Notes: generated from the sequence alone by a model not told the origin. A stretch of 64,000 nucleotides of DNA from Magnetococcales bacterium HCHbin5 (GCA_002753505.1 PEAG01000010.1:1-64000), one strand, 5' to 3'; counted from the first letter of the stretch, positions 32,369-42,012 are shown. A program made the numbers and translations.

Positions 32369-32716
32369 TTATGCCGCCAGAGTCAGATCACGTTCAGGTT
32401 TGGAAATACACAGCAGGCAAATTCCCGGTTCTGAGGTAATGCCAGCATCCTGGAAATATGCCACCTTCCCCTCCTGGATGGGGGTCCGACGGGTCCCGCA
32501 GCCACCTGCCCGACTTGGCTGGTTCACAGGGTCAGTGCTGTCAGGTAGTCGCATCTCAAACCCGGACAACCGGTGTCTCAGCCCCTGGTATCCCAGCCAA
32601 CGACGATAGAACGCCACGCCTCCGAAACAGGTAACTTGCAGAAAAAACCACAAGACAATGTAAGAAAACAGCTCCAGTGCAGTCATGAATCCTCCATTTA
32701 CAACCGATCTCTTCAT
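32369..32716 (-). CDS. Membrane-anchored protein with degenerate, shortened [2Fe-2S] ferredoxin-like domain
   Basis: N-terminal TM, then SRAGGCGTRRTPIQEGKVAYFQDAGITSEPGICLLCISKPERDLTLAA, which matches the plant-type ferredoxin pattern CxxxxCxxC...GxCLLC but with Ser and Arg replacing two Cys. Confidence 0.6.
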   Translation of the reverse strand: MKRSVVNGGFMTALELFSYIVLWFFLQVTCFGGVAFYRRWLGYQGLRHRLSGFEMRLPDSTDPVNQPSRAGGCGTRRTPIQEGKVAYFQDAGITSEPGICLLCISKPERDLTLAA

Positions 32717-32891
32717 TCAGCCAAAACAGCGTCACCCATGGGTAGCCGATCACTGAGTATGAGTCTAGAGGTGCCAGATGAACTGAAACTGAAAAAAACG
32801 GGTGCCTTGATTTTTTTTCTGCGCATCCCACCCCACTGTCCGTTCCGTTGCCAACTCAGGACAGGATCCATGACCACGCTGCATTGCTTTT

Positions 32892-32914
32892 CCCTTTTCC
32901 GAATCGGAAAAGGG
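32892..32914. repeat. 23-bp near-perfect palindrome
   Basis: cccttttccga-a-tcggaaaaggg in the divergent intergenic region upstream of the MCP-CZB-hemerythrin gene. Confidence 0.6.
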
Positions 32915-33197
32915 TTGCAAACGAAGGCACGAGGCCATAAGATGCCGTGCGGATGGCGTGTTGTGGAAGGATCCCTTCATGGTTGCGCATGCGTCGGCCA
33001 ACTGAATAGCCAAAACTACAGATCAGAGAGGCTGTTGCAGCCTGAAAAAACGGTCTCCAGGCAATCGGGGGAACCATGGGGGTGTGTTGACCGGCCAGAA
33101 TCCGTGCTGCTGCGGCTCTTTTGGGCCGTCTGCTGTGTAGTGATGTGTGCCGGAACGGCGGACGCGGGAGCTCCAAGGGTGTTGGGAGGATTGCACG

Positions 33198-35984
33198 ATG
33201 GAACAGTGGTTACGGAAACTGAGTGTCGGTACGCGCATACTTCTGCTGGTGAGTTTCCCCGCCGTCCTGACGCTCTGCGTGGCAGGGTGGCTGCATTGGG
33301 TCGGCAGTTCCGTCACCGCAGAGCTTTCCCAGGTTCGTTCCGTCCATCATAAACTGGCCATCCTGGCCATGGAGATGAAGCACGACGTTGCCCAGGTCCA
33401 AAGGTGGTATGCCACCGTGGCCGCCGCGCGTGGAGTGGATGCTCTCAACGAGAGTATCCGCCAGGCCAATACCCATGCCGACGCCTTTTTGCAAAAACTG
33501 GATGCAGCGAAACGCATTGGACAGCGGTATATCCGTCCCGCCCAGGTGGATGAGATACGGTCCCAGTTTGTCGCCTATACCGATGCCGGGCAACGAATGG
33601 CAGAATCCATGGCAGCTGGTTCCACCCGCAGCAACCGCCTGGTGGGAGAACTCGATGCCATGGCGTCAGCCGTCAGCGACGCGCTGATGCCATTTGTCGA
33701 CGCCCAACTCGGCGAGTTTGATGCCACTCTGCTCGCGGTAAACACCCATCTTGAGTCTTCGACCTACCATGTGCTGGGTGCCTCTCTGCTTGTGGTGTGC
33801 CTGATTGTTCTGTTGGGGATCATCATCGGTCGTGGCATTCGCAATCAGCTCGGAAGCGATCTGGTGCAGTTGGAAGAGCTGTTGAGAGAGATGTCCGACG
33901 GCAAACTGACCGGTGCCATTCCCGTGGTACGTCATGACAGTATTGCCGGTCTGGTCATGCACCTGCTCGGTTCATTCCGGGACAACATACGCACCATCGC
34001 CCTGCAGGCAGAGACCATCAAGGCCGTTGTCCATGAGATGACCTTCCTCAACACCTCCATGAGCGAGGATTCGGCAGCCAATTTCAAACTGGCCGACCGT
34101 GCAGTGTCGGAAAACAGCCAGTTGGACAAGCAGACGCAAAGTTTGCGGGCCGCCATTGACACCTCTCAGGAGAGCATTCAATCGGTATCGATAGCAGCCC
34201 AGACGCTGTCTGACAATGTCTCTACCATCGCGGCCGCCTCCGAGCAGGCCAGCACCAACGTCTGCACCATGGCATCGGCCGCAGAGGAGATAACCGCCAC
34301 CCTCTCCGGCGTCAATCACAACCTGGAACAGGTCTCTCAATCGGTCGTGACGGTATCCAGTGCTGTGGTTGAGGTACGCAGTGCTCTTGACGATGTCCGT
34401 ACCCGCTGCCAGGAGGCCGAACAGACCTCCACACAGGCCGTTGGCAGTGCCAAAGATACCCTGTCGGTCATGCAGGAACTCTCCCGGTCGGCCAGTGAGA
34501 TTGGCAAGGTGCTGGAGATGATTGCAGGCATTGCCAATCAGACCAACATGCTGGCTCTCAATGCCTCCATCGAGGCCGCGACGGCGGGCGAGGCGGGCAA
34601 GGGGTTTGCCGTCGTGGCCAACGAGGTGAAAGAGCTTGCCCGACAAACCACCACGGCCACCCGGATGATCCAGGAGATGACTGAGGAGATCCAGAAGCGG
34701 ACCAAGATGGTGGCGGATGCCACTCTGAAAGTGACGGATGGCATTCACCAGGTTGCGGATACCAACCGTTCAATCACCCAGTTGGTCAATGAACAGGCCA
34801 CTTCGGTCGATAAGATTGCCGACTCCTTCTCTGCCGTCAGTGCGGCCTCCCAGGAGGTGACCCGCAACGCTTCCGAACTGGCCCTGGCAGCCCGGGAGGT
34901 GGCCCGATCCGCAGCCGAAGCGGCCGCCGGTACGGGAGAGATCGCCCGCTCGGCGGCTGAGGTCGCGCTGGTAGCGGTGCAGTTGGCGGACTCCAGTACC
35001 CAGGCGAGCGGACAGTCCCAGACGATGCAGGCATCCGCCAAACAGATTTTTTCTGCATCGGCCGAGGTACAAGGCATGATGCGTCAATCCATGGAGCTGA
35101 TTCGATACCTGGATGGTTCGGTCCACCAGGCTTCGTTGCTGGCCAACGTCAACGACGAGGCCGCAGAAAACCTGACCCAAACCAAAGAGAGATTCAGCAT
35201 GGGTCAGCCCCCCTTCGATGTCTGCTCCGTCAAGAGGGCCCATCTTCGGTGGCTCAATACCCTGGAGAAGGTGGTGCGTGGGCGCATCACCATGCAACCG
35301 GAAGAGGTTGCCTCAGGGCAGGAGTGTGAATTTGGCCGCTGGTATGATACAGAAGGCAAGAAAACATACGGTAGCATGCCGATTTTTTCGGAAATGGGCG
35401 AGTTGCACATGCAGGTTCACGAGCAGGCACGAACCGTGGTGAAACGCACCACCCAGGGAAAGACAGAGGCTGCCCTGGCCGAGATGGAAAAGTTCGACCA
35501 TCTGCGCCGGCGTCTGTTCAGCATGCTCGACCAGCTTTACCTGGTGGGAAGTCCAGAGGAGCTGCAGGTCAACCGGGATCGCCTGTTTTTTATCTGGTCT
35601 GACCGAATGAACACGGGCATCCAGTTTGTTGACGAAGACCATCAATGGTTGGTCAACCAGATCAATGCACTCTATCGAGGAGTCAACAGCGGTATGGGAC
35701 GAGCAGGTATTGGCAGGATACTGGATGATCTGGTTAAATATGCGGCAGAGCATTTTGAGCGTGAGGAAGAGGTGTTTGCCGAACACGGTTATCCGGCTGA
35801 AAAACATATCCAGGAACACCGCAAGCTGGCCCAATCCGTGGTAACGTTTCAGAGCAAGTATCATCAGGAAGGCGCAACCATTACGCTGGACGTACTCAAT
35901 TTTCTCAAGGAGTGGCTGATTGATCATATCCTTGTTTCCGATCATAAATATGTCCCGTTCCTGACCCAACGGGGCGTGCGGTAA
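33198..35984 (+). CDS. Methyl-accepting chemotaxis protein with CZB and C-terminal hemerythrin domains
   Basis: MCP hairpin ([43 protein letters not shown]); CZB (AHLRWLNTLEKVV...CEFGRWYDTEGKKTYG...MGELHMQVH); hemerythrin (VDEDHQWLVNQIN...HFEREEEVF...HIQEHRKL...HILVSDHKYVPFL). Confidence 0.9.
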   Translation: MEQWLRKLSVGTRILLLVSFPAVLTLCVAGWLHWVGSSVTAELSQVRSVHHKLAILAMEMKHDVAQVQRWYATVAAARGVDALNESIRQANTHADAFLQKLDAAKRIGQRYIRPAQVDEIRSQFVAYTDAGQRMAESMAAGSTRSNRLVGELDAMASAVSDALMPFVDAQLGEFDATLLAVNTHLESSTYHVLGASLLVVCLIVLLGIIIGRGIRNQLGSDLVQLEELLREMSDGKLTGAIPVVRHDSIAGLVMHLLGSFRDNIRTIALQAETIKAVVHEMTFLNTSMSEDSAANFKLADRAVSENSQLDKQTQSLRAAIDTSQESIQSVSIAAQTLSDNVSTIAAASEQASTNVCTMASAAEEITATLSGVNHNLEQVSQSVVTVSSAVVEVRSALDDVRTRCQEAEQTSTQAVGSAKDTLSVMQELSRSASEIGKVLEMIAGIANQTNMLALNASIEAATAGEAGKGFAVVANEVKELARQTTTATRMIQEMTEEIQKRTKMVADATLKVTDGIHQVADTNRSITQLVNEQATSVDKIADSFSAVSAASQEVTRNASELALAAREVARSAAEAAAGTGEIARSAAEVALVAVQLADSSTQASGQSQTMQASAKQIFSASAEVQGMMRQSMELIRYLDGSVHQASLLANVNDEAAENLTQTKERFSMGQPPFDVCSVKRAHLRWLNTLEKVVRGRITMQPEEVASGQECEFGRWYDTEGKKTYGSMPIFSEMGELHMQVHEQARTVVKRTTQGKTEAALAEMEKFDHLRRRLFSMLDQLYLVGSPEELQVNRDRLFFIWSDRMNTGIQFVDEDHQWLVNQINALYRGVNSGMGRAGIGRILDDLVKYAAEHFEREEEVFAEHGYPAEKHIQEHRKLAQSVVTFQSKYHQEGATITLDVLNFLKEWLIDHILVSDHKYVPFLTQRGVR

Positions 35985-36052
35985 GGTATGTTTTTTGTTC
36001 ATCCCTGGTCGGCAAACCCTGGTGGGGCTGTTGATCGCATTTTGATAAAGGC

Positions 36053-36487
36053 ATGACAGGATTGCACATGAACGAACCATATGAATACATGGCGGCTGCT
36101 TTGTACCTCGGACATCCGGGGATTGATGCACAACATGAAATATTGTTTGTCTGTTACCGCGAATTAATGCACGCCGTGGGAGGACATGGTGACGGATTTG
36201 AGCTTACCGATGTCATATCTGTGATAAAATCATACGTCGTCACCCATTTCCGGTATGAGGAAGATGCGATGCAGTCAACAGACTATCTCGACAGGGATAT
36301 GCATATCGCAGAACATAGAAGGTTGGAAAAGGGGCTCCTCTCTCTGTCTGAGCGGTATGAGAATGAAACCGACAAAAACGCGGTCGCCATTGACATGGCT
36401 GGCTTTTTGAAAGAGTGGCTGAGTCATCATATCGCCGTGGTTGACAGGTTGCTGGCGCAGCATTTGAACAGTCTCAATTACACTTAA
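36053..36487 (+). CDS. Bacteriohemerythrin
   Basis: 144 aa; IDAQHEILF, HFRYEEDAM, HIAEHRRLE, HHIAVVD hemerythrin ligand motifs. Confidence 0.9.
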   Translation: MTGLHMNEPYEYMAAALYLGHPGIDAQHEILFVCYRELMHAVGGHGDGFELTDVISVIKSYVVTHFRYEEDAMQSTDYLDRDMHIAEHRRLEKGLLSLSERYENETDKNAVAIDMAGFLKEWLSHHIAVVDRLLAQHLNSLNYT

Positions 36488-36550
36488 AACGGTGGGGTGG
36501 GGTTAGGCTGGCTTTCAGTCCTTTTTTGATTTAGTGCGGAGTATGATTCT

Positions 36551-36841
36551 ATGGAATGTCAAACTTTGATTTCTGGAGATGTAGCGACCATCATTCTTCC
36601 GAAAGAGTTCTCATTCAATACCCGGAATGAGTTCAGGCTGGCCCTCAAGGAGAAAAAATCGGCATACGAAGTGGATTTCCAACGGGTTGAGAAAATGGAC
36701 AGCGCGGCATTTGGCATGTTGTTGTTGCTGAAAGAGGGCTCAAACGACAAAAAAGTAAGCGTCGTATTCAAAAATGTCAGACCGGAAGTGTTGAGAATGT
36801 TGCAACTCATCAAATTTGATCAAGTGTTCACCATCCTTTAG
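36551..36841 (+). CDS. STAS-domain protein (anti-sigma factor antagonist type)
   Basis: 96 aa; VATIILPKEFSFNTRNEFRLAL...VDFQRVEKMDSAAFGMLLLLKE. Confidence 0.85.
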   Translation: MECQTLISGDVATIILPKEFSFNTRNEFRLALKEKKSAYEVDFQRVEKMDSAAFGMLLLLKEGSNDKKVSVVFKNVRPEVLRMLQLIKFDQVFTIL

Positions 36842-36891
36842 CTCGCTGCAGAGACAAAAGGGAGAGGCCATGCCGAACTCGACCCGCCCGG

Positions 36892-38481
36892 TCAGCCCGG
36901 TCGGACCACAATGCGTCGTGCCGCTTTGCCCTCCTCCACTACAAAAGTCGCCAGGGTGGTGATTGGGGAGTTCTGGTCTTGCACCGTATCCAGAACCCGC
37001 AAATCAACCTGGGCCCGGGTCGGTGTCAGCTCCACCACCCCATAGCCTCGCTTTTCCGTGTTGGAGAGCAGACAGTGCGGATTCCGGGCTGCATGCCGTG
37101 TTGCAGCCTCCTGGGTGCGCCCGGTGCGAGAGCTGATGCTGGTACCGATAAATTCACTGGCAATCACCGGTGACCGGACATTGTAGGGATCCTGGTGTAC
37201 GTGTGCCACCCAATTCTGATGAATGTCACCCCCGATGACCAATGGATTGCGCGGCTTGTGTCGTGCCAGGGCGCGCAGCAGCCTCAAGCGGGCATCCGGG
37301 TATCCGTCCCAGCGGTCAACGGTCACATTTTTCCCTGCCCCATCATGATAATTGGCCGGGGTCAACCGACTTTGGCTCACCACGATGTTCCAGTGTGAAC
37401 CCTGTTGCGCGCTGATCTTGAAGCTCTCATCCAACCAGTGTTCCTGCGTCATGCCCAGCATGCTGTGCGCGGCGTTCGCCGGCCTGCAACCGGAGGTTTC
37501 GGGCCGTGCCTTGTGGCTGCACAGCGGTGGATCCCGGTATTGACGGCAATCCAACAGGTGAAAGGTTGCCAACTGCCCAAACACCACCCGATCATAAATC
37601 CGCAGCTCCTTGCCCTGCATCAACCCCTCCACACCGGCCAGCATGGCAGCGGGGCGCAGGGGCATGTGTTCGTAATAGGCCTGATAGCCCGCTGCACGCA
37701 GCTGTAAAAAATTTTCGGTGCCATAAATCGAGTGGGTACCCGCATAGTCGTTCTGCACTTCGTGGTCATCCCAGGTCAGCAGCCAGGGGCATTGGGCATG
37801 CATGGCCTGCAACAGGGGATCACTTTTGTAGAGGGCGTAGCGGGCACGGTAATCCTCCAGGGTACCGGCTGTTGGCAGGTGGTGACGACGCACGGCACGG
37901 GGATCCTGGCTGGAGGCCGCTTCATAAATATAATCGCCGACGAAGAGTACCAGATCCAATGCCTCATCCTGCATATGGCGATAGGCGGCATAAAAACCGT
38001 TCTCCCAATGCTGGCAGGAGGCATAGGAGAAGCGCAACCGGGCTGGCATTGTCTCCCGGGTCGGCAGCGTTCGCGTACGCCCGGGGGGACTGGTCGCCTC
38101 CCCAACGCGAAAACGGTACCCATACCAACGATCGGCCGCCACCCCTGTCACCTCCACATGGACCGAATGGCCCAGTTCCGGCAACGCGACCGTTTGGCCC
38201 TTGGCAATCATCTGCCTGGGCGATGACAGCTCGAACAGCTCCCAATCCACCCGGACCGCTGCGTGGGCTGGAATCTCTGCTCCGACCAGCCGGGTCCACA
38301 ATACAAACCCATCGGTTGCGGGCGAGCCGCTGGCCACCCCCAAACCGAACGGGGAGCGGGTTGGATTCAACGTCACCGCGTTGGCCATGGCTGACTTGGG
38401 CCAGGCCAACAGGGCGGCAAAAGCGGCCAGGCTCCGCAAAAAATCCCGGCGTCCAACAGGTTTGCAACAGGAACGGATCAT
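36892..38481 (-). CDS. phoD: PhoD-like alkaline phosphatase/phosphodiesterase, Tat-exported
   Basis: Tat-like GRRDFLRSLAAFAALLAWP; GVASGSPATDGFVLWTRL, VGDYIYEA, LLTWDDHEVQNDYAG, VIGGDIHQNWVAHV. Confidence 0.92.
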   Translation of the reverse strand: MIRSCCKPVGRRDFLRSLAAFAALLAWPKSAMANAVTLNPTRSPFGLGVASGSPATDGFVLWTRLVGAEIPAHAAVRVDWELFELSSPRQMIAKGQTVALPELGHSVHVEVTGVAADRWYGYRFRVGEATSPPGRTRTLPTRETMPARLRFSYASCQHWENGFYAAYRHMQDEALDLVLFVGDYIYEAASSQDPRAVRRHHLPTAGTLEDYRARYALYKSDPLLQAMHAQCPWLLTWDDHEVQNDYAGTHSIYGTENFLQLRAAGYQAYYEHMPLRPAAMLAGVEGLMQGKELRIYDRVVFGQLATFHLLDCRQYRDPPLCSHKARPETSGCRPANAAHSMLGMTQEHWLDESFKISAQQGSHWNIVVSQSRLTPANYHDGAGKNVTVDRWDGYPDARLRLLRALARHKPRNPLVIGGDIHQNWVAHVHQDPYNVRSPVIASEFIGTSISSRTGRTQEAATRHAARNPHCLLSNTEKRGYGVVELTPTRAQVDLRVLDTVQDQNSPITTLATFVVEEGKAARRIVVRPG

Positions 38482-38488
38482 ATCGCTC

Positions 38489-39349
38489 TCACGCCAAAGA
38501 GAGGGTGCGGGAAAATGATTGGGTGCCACGGATCAACGCCTTGACCAGGGCATCCTGGAACGATGCTTTTCGCAGTTGAATCTCTTCATCCCGGTTGGAC
38601 AAAAAGGCCATCTCCACCAGTACGGATGGAATATCCGGTGCCTTCAACACAACAAACCCGGCCTGTTTGACCGCTCGGAAATGCAGTCGCAACCCGGGAA
38701 CCTGCTTGAGGGCGGTCAGCAGTTTGCCGCCATAGGCGACCGCACGATTGCGGGCATTTTTTTGGGAAAGATCGATCAGGATATCCCGTACCGTTGGATC
38801 ATCCACCTCCCCCAGATCCACCCCGCCAATCTGGTCGACACTGTTTTCACGTTCGACCAGATAGCGCAACGCCCGGTCCGGCTCGGGTGTACCACTGACG
38901 GACAAGCTGTACACAGAGGCCCCCCGAGCGGAAGAGATTCGGAAAGCGTCAGCGTGCAGACTGACAAACAGGTCGGCCCGGTACCGACGGGCGATCGTAA
39001 CCCGCTTCCTGAGTGGGACAAAATAGTCCCCCGTGCGGGTCAAGTGGGCCTTGAAGCCTGCCGCATCCAACCCGCGAACCAGCTTGCGAGCCACCTCCAG
39101 GGTAATACGTTTTTCGTAGGTGCCCAACGCTCCGACGGCCCCCGGGTCTGCTCCACCGTGCCCCGGGTCCACCACAATGACCAGCGGTCGCCGCTTGACC
39201 GGCCGCCGCTTGACCGACCGCGCCGGTGGCGTGGCCGGCGACGCCGCACCTTGTTCCCGGCTCGTCAGACCGGCGCGCACAACCGTTGCCGGCAGCATCA
39301 AACCACAGGCAGAAAAAAACAGAGCCTTCAATAACGCTCGACGCATCAT
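38489..39349 (-). CDS. N-acetylmuramoyl-L-alanine amidase
   Basis: Signal peptide; VIVVDPGHGGADPGAVG, LTRTGDYFVPLRKRV, VSLHADAF, PSVLVEMAFLSNRDEE. Confidence 0.93.
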   Translation of the reverse strand: MMRRALLKALFFSACGLMLPATVVRAGLTSREQGAASPATPPARSVKRRPVKRRPLVIVVDPGHGGADPGAVGALGTYEKRITLEVARKLVRGLDAAGFKAHLTRTGDYFVPLRKRVTIARRYRADLFVSLHADAFRISSARGASVYSLSVSGTPEPDRALRYLVERENSVDQIGGVDLGEVDDPTVRDILIDLSQKNARNRAVAYGGKLLTALKQVPGLRLHFRAVKQAGFVVLKAPDIPSVLVEMAFLSNRDEEIQLRKASFQDALVKALIRGTQSFSRTLSLA

Positions 39350-39472
39350 AACCCGCAAAGATCTCCTTCGATCTGCATCCTCAGGATATTGAGAAAGCGG
39401 CCCGCACAAAGGAGTCCGAATCCTCCATCTGCTTTTGAAATATCAAGGGAATTTGTCAAACAATACGGAATA

Positions 39473-40162
39473 TCAAACCCGCAGCAGATGGTAATACCGC
39501 TGCATGAAGATACGGACACCGTCCGCATAAAGCCAGGGATTTTCCTGGATCTCCATCATCAGTTGCCGCTTGCAGAGGGTGCGTTCCGCCTGGGCCTCGC
39601 CGTCCACAAACACGAACGGGCCATCGAACACGCCAATATAGGTGGCAACCTTATGGCGTTTGAGCCATGGTTCACCCTGGCGCACCCGACTGATTCCCCC
39701 TTGCCAGGGGTCCAGATCCACCAGCTGGATCAGGGCCTGGGTCTGAAACTCCACAGAGCCGGAGACCAAGTGTTGACGAAACTGAAAGGGGTCGGCAGCA
39801 AGGGTCACATTCTGGACGCCAATCTCTTCCGCCATCTCCTTGCGAACGTTTGCATCGAAAGCCTCCCGTGGCAGGGAGGAGTCCTCCCACACCACATGGC
39901 CACCCACGGCCTTGTCCCACATGAAGGGGTTTTCCGGCTTGTCCCCCCTCTGTACCATGCGAATGGCCCCGTCGCTGTTCATGAGGATGACATGCACAAC
40001 CGGCACCGCCAGGGGCGCATCGCCATGGCGGCGGGAATAGTCTCGTATCTCTGCCAACAATGCCGTCCGTTCGGCTGTTTTGACATAACAGCCGCTGCGG
40101 TCACTGGCGTGGAGATACTCTTCAGCGGCCATAAGCCCTGTCGCCAAGCCGGTAAAAGCCAA
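39473..40162 (-). CDS. NUDIX hydrolase
   Basis: 229 aa; AVGGHVVWEDSSLPREAFDANVRKEMAEEIGV nudix-like box. Confidence 0.85.
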   Translation of the reverse strand: MAFTGLATGLMAAEEYLHASDRSGCYVKTAERTALLAEIRDYSRRHGDAPLAVPVVHVILMNSDGAIRMVQRGDKPENPFMWDKAVGGHVVWEDSSLPREAFDANVRKEMAEEIGVQNVTLAADPFQFRQHLVSGSVEFQTQALIQLVDLDPWQGGISRVRQGEPWLKRHKVATYIGVFDGPFVFVDGEAQAERTLCKRQLMMEIQENPWLYADGVRIFMQRYYHLLRV

Positions 40163-40227
40163 GCCGACTGCGCGACCGGAATGGCATCACTATCGTTTCC
40201 TCTTTGCTGCGCATCTCCCCCCTCCCC

Positions 40228-42012
40228 TTACAGCTCCCTCTCGGTGATGACCCGGTTCCGGCCTGTCAATTTGGCTTTGTACAAGGCTCTGTCCGCCCGT
40301 TCCATGACATCTTCGATGGGCTCCTGCACCTTGCGAAATGCCACCCCGCAGCTGACGGTTATCGTGCGTTCCTGCATGGGGGCCTCAAAAACAAGTTGCG
40401 AAACCTGTAACCGGATCCGTTCCGCAATATTCAGTGCAATCTCAGAGGTCGCCCCGATGATAAACAGCACAAACTCCTCTCCCCCCAACCGGACCGGCAG
40501 ATCGACACTGCGACAACCATGGATCAGCAGCTGCGCCACACTGCGCAGCACCGTATCCCCCATGGCATGGCCATAGGTATCGTTGACCGACTTAAAATGG
40601 TCTACGTCAAACGATGCCACAACGATAGCGGCATCGGGATCCCGATCATGAACGCGACACAACCGACTCAGAGCATCCTGCATGTAATGCCGGTTGTACA
40701 AGCCGGTCAGGGCATCGCGCACGGAACGCTCATAGGCGTGGTGCCGCTCTTCATCCATGACCCGCAGCATTGACTCCCGTTCCACGGCCACACCCAATGG
40801 CAGGCTCAACTGGCTTAACACATGGTAAAGCTCTTCGGTCAGCGTCACCTTTTCCGTCAGATGCAAAATGGCCAGGGCACGCACTTGATGGTTCTGGGAA
40901 GAGACAAGGGGCAACACCAACTCCTGCACGACAGCCGATGGCTGGGCTGGGTCGGCACGGCGCGGGATGAGCAAACAGGCCGCCCCCTCTTTTAATTCCG
41001 CTCCCTGGTGACGGTATTGACCCAACAGTGCCCGACAGGATTCAGGCGGCTGGCAACGCACACCGTGAAAACCGGTTTCGGGTGCCAGATGCAATGGCAG
41101 CCCCGTAGCCATCAGGCTGTAAAACTCCATGGTCATGACGGGCAGTACCTGCTTGCCCAGCACCAAAAGGCGGCTGACCACTTCACTGAAATCCCGGTTG
41201 ACCATGATGGTCTGCACCATCTCCCGCAGCATACGGCTGAGTTGGGAGAGACGCTGGTAGTCCGAGTTGGTTTTGGTCAGCAAAAAGAGTCCACAATCCA
41301 GCTCCTTGAGACGATTGATCACAAAAGAGACCAGGTGCGATGGAATGATGGAACCGTGTTGTGGTGCAATCTGTTGAATGGGCAACTTTTCCAGATTGCC
41401 CAAGCCATGGGAAAGAATATCCTGGCTGGGCATGTAATGTTCATGGAAAGTCCGAATCCCCTCAAAACAGCTCTCATCCTGGGCGAACAGCGGCGAATCC
41501 ATGGCAAGCCCCCCGAACAGATCACTGGAAAAGAGGGTGCCGGAGGTCACATCAAAGGTGCAGAAGGCACCGGGAAAGTGCAGGTAGGGGGTAAAAACAA
41601 ATCGCAATATCCGTCCACCCAGATCCAGTTGCCACCCCTGTTGTTCCACACATACCAGAGGCAGGCGTTGCAACCCCAAATGTTTGAGCAGGGTATTGGT
41701 GCGCCAATGGCTGAGTATCTGCACATCCGGGCGGGTGATCAGCCCATCCAGGTGGGGCAGGATGGCGGTAATATCGGGATCCTGATGGTGACAGATGATT
41801 GTGCGAATGTGGGATAGGGGAACAACCTCCTGAATCTTGCGCAGCGTCTCCGAAAAGGTGAGGGTGGAGCCCGGATCCAATAAGACCGACGCCTCGCCCC
41901 ACTCAATCAGATAGGCATGACACTGAAAAGGGTCGCCCGGCAAGCGGTGCCCAACCCACCAGATATGTGGGGCAATTTCAACGGCATGATTGAGATCCAA
42001 GGGATGATTCAT
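40228..42012 (-). CDS. Metallo-beta-lactamase/ODP (flavodiiron-like) domain fused to GGDEF diguanylate cyclase
   Basis: N-terminal MBL fold with HHQDPD, LHFPGAFCTFDVTSGTLFSSDLFGG, QHGSII; C-terminal GGDEF domain with RLGGEEF. Confidence 0.9.
   Translation of the reverse strand: MNHPLDLNHAVEIAPHIWWVGHRLPGDPFQCHAYLIEWGEASVLLDPGSTLTFSETLRKIQEVVPLSHIRTIICHHQDPDITAILPHLDGLITRPDVQILSHWRTNTLLKHLGLQRLPLVCVEQQGWQLDLGGRILRFVFTPYLHFPGAFCTFDVTSGTLFSSDLFGGLAMDSPLFAQDESCFEGIRTFHEHYMPSQDILSHGLGNLEKLPIQQIAPQHGSIIPSHLVSFVINRLKELDCGLFLLTKTNSDYQRLSQLSRMLREMVQTIMVNRDFSEVVSRLLVLGKQVLPVMTMEFYSLMATGLPLHLAPETGFHGVRCQPPESCRALLGQYRHQGAELKEGAACLLIPRRADPAQPSAVVQELVLPLVSSQNHQVRALAILHLTEKVTLTEELYHVLSQLSLPLGVAVERESMLRVMDEERHHAYERSVRDALTGLYNRHYMQDALSRLCRVHDRDPDAAIVVASFDVDHFKSVNDTYGHAMGDTVLRSVAQLLIHGCRSVDLPVRLGGEEFVLFIIGATSEIALNIAERIRLQVSQLVFEAPMQERTITVSCGVAFRKVQEPIEDVMERADRALYKAKLTGRNRVITEREL

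Noticed and set aside
37506-38579. 357-aa plus-strand ORF
   Set aside because: Pro/Arg-rich shadow ORF opposite phoD
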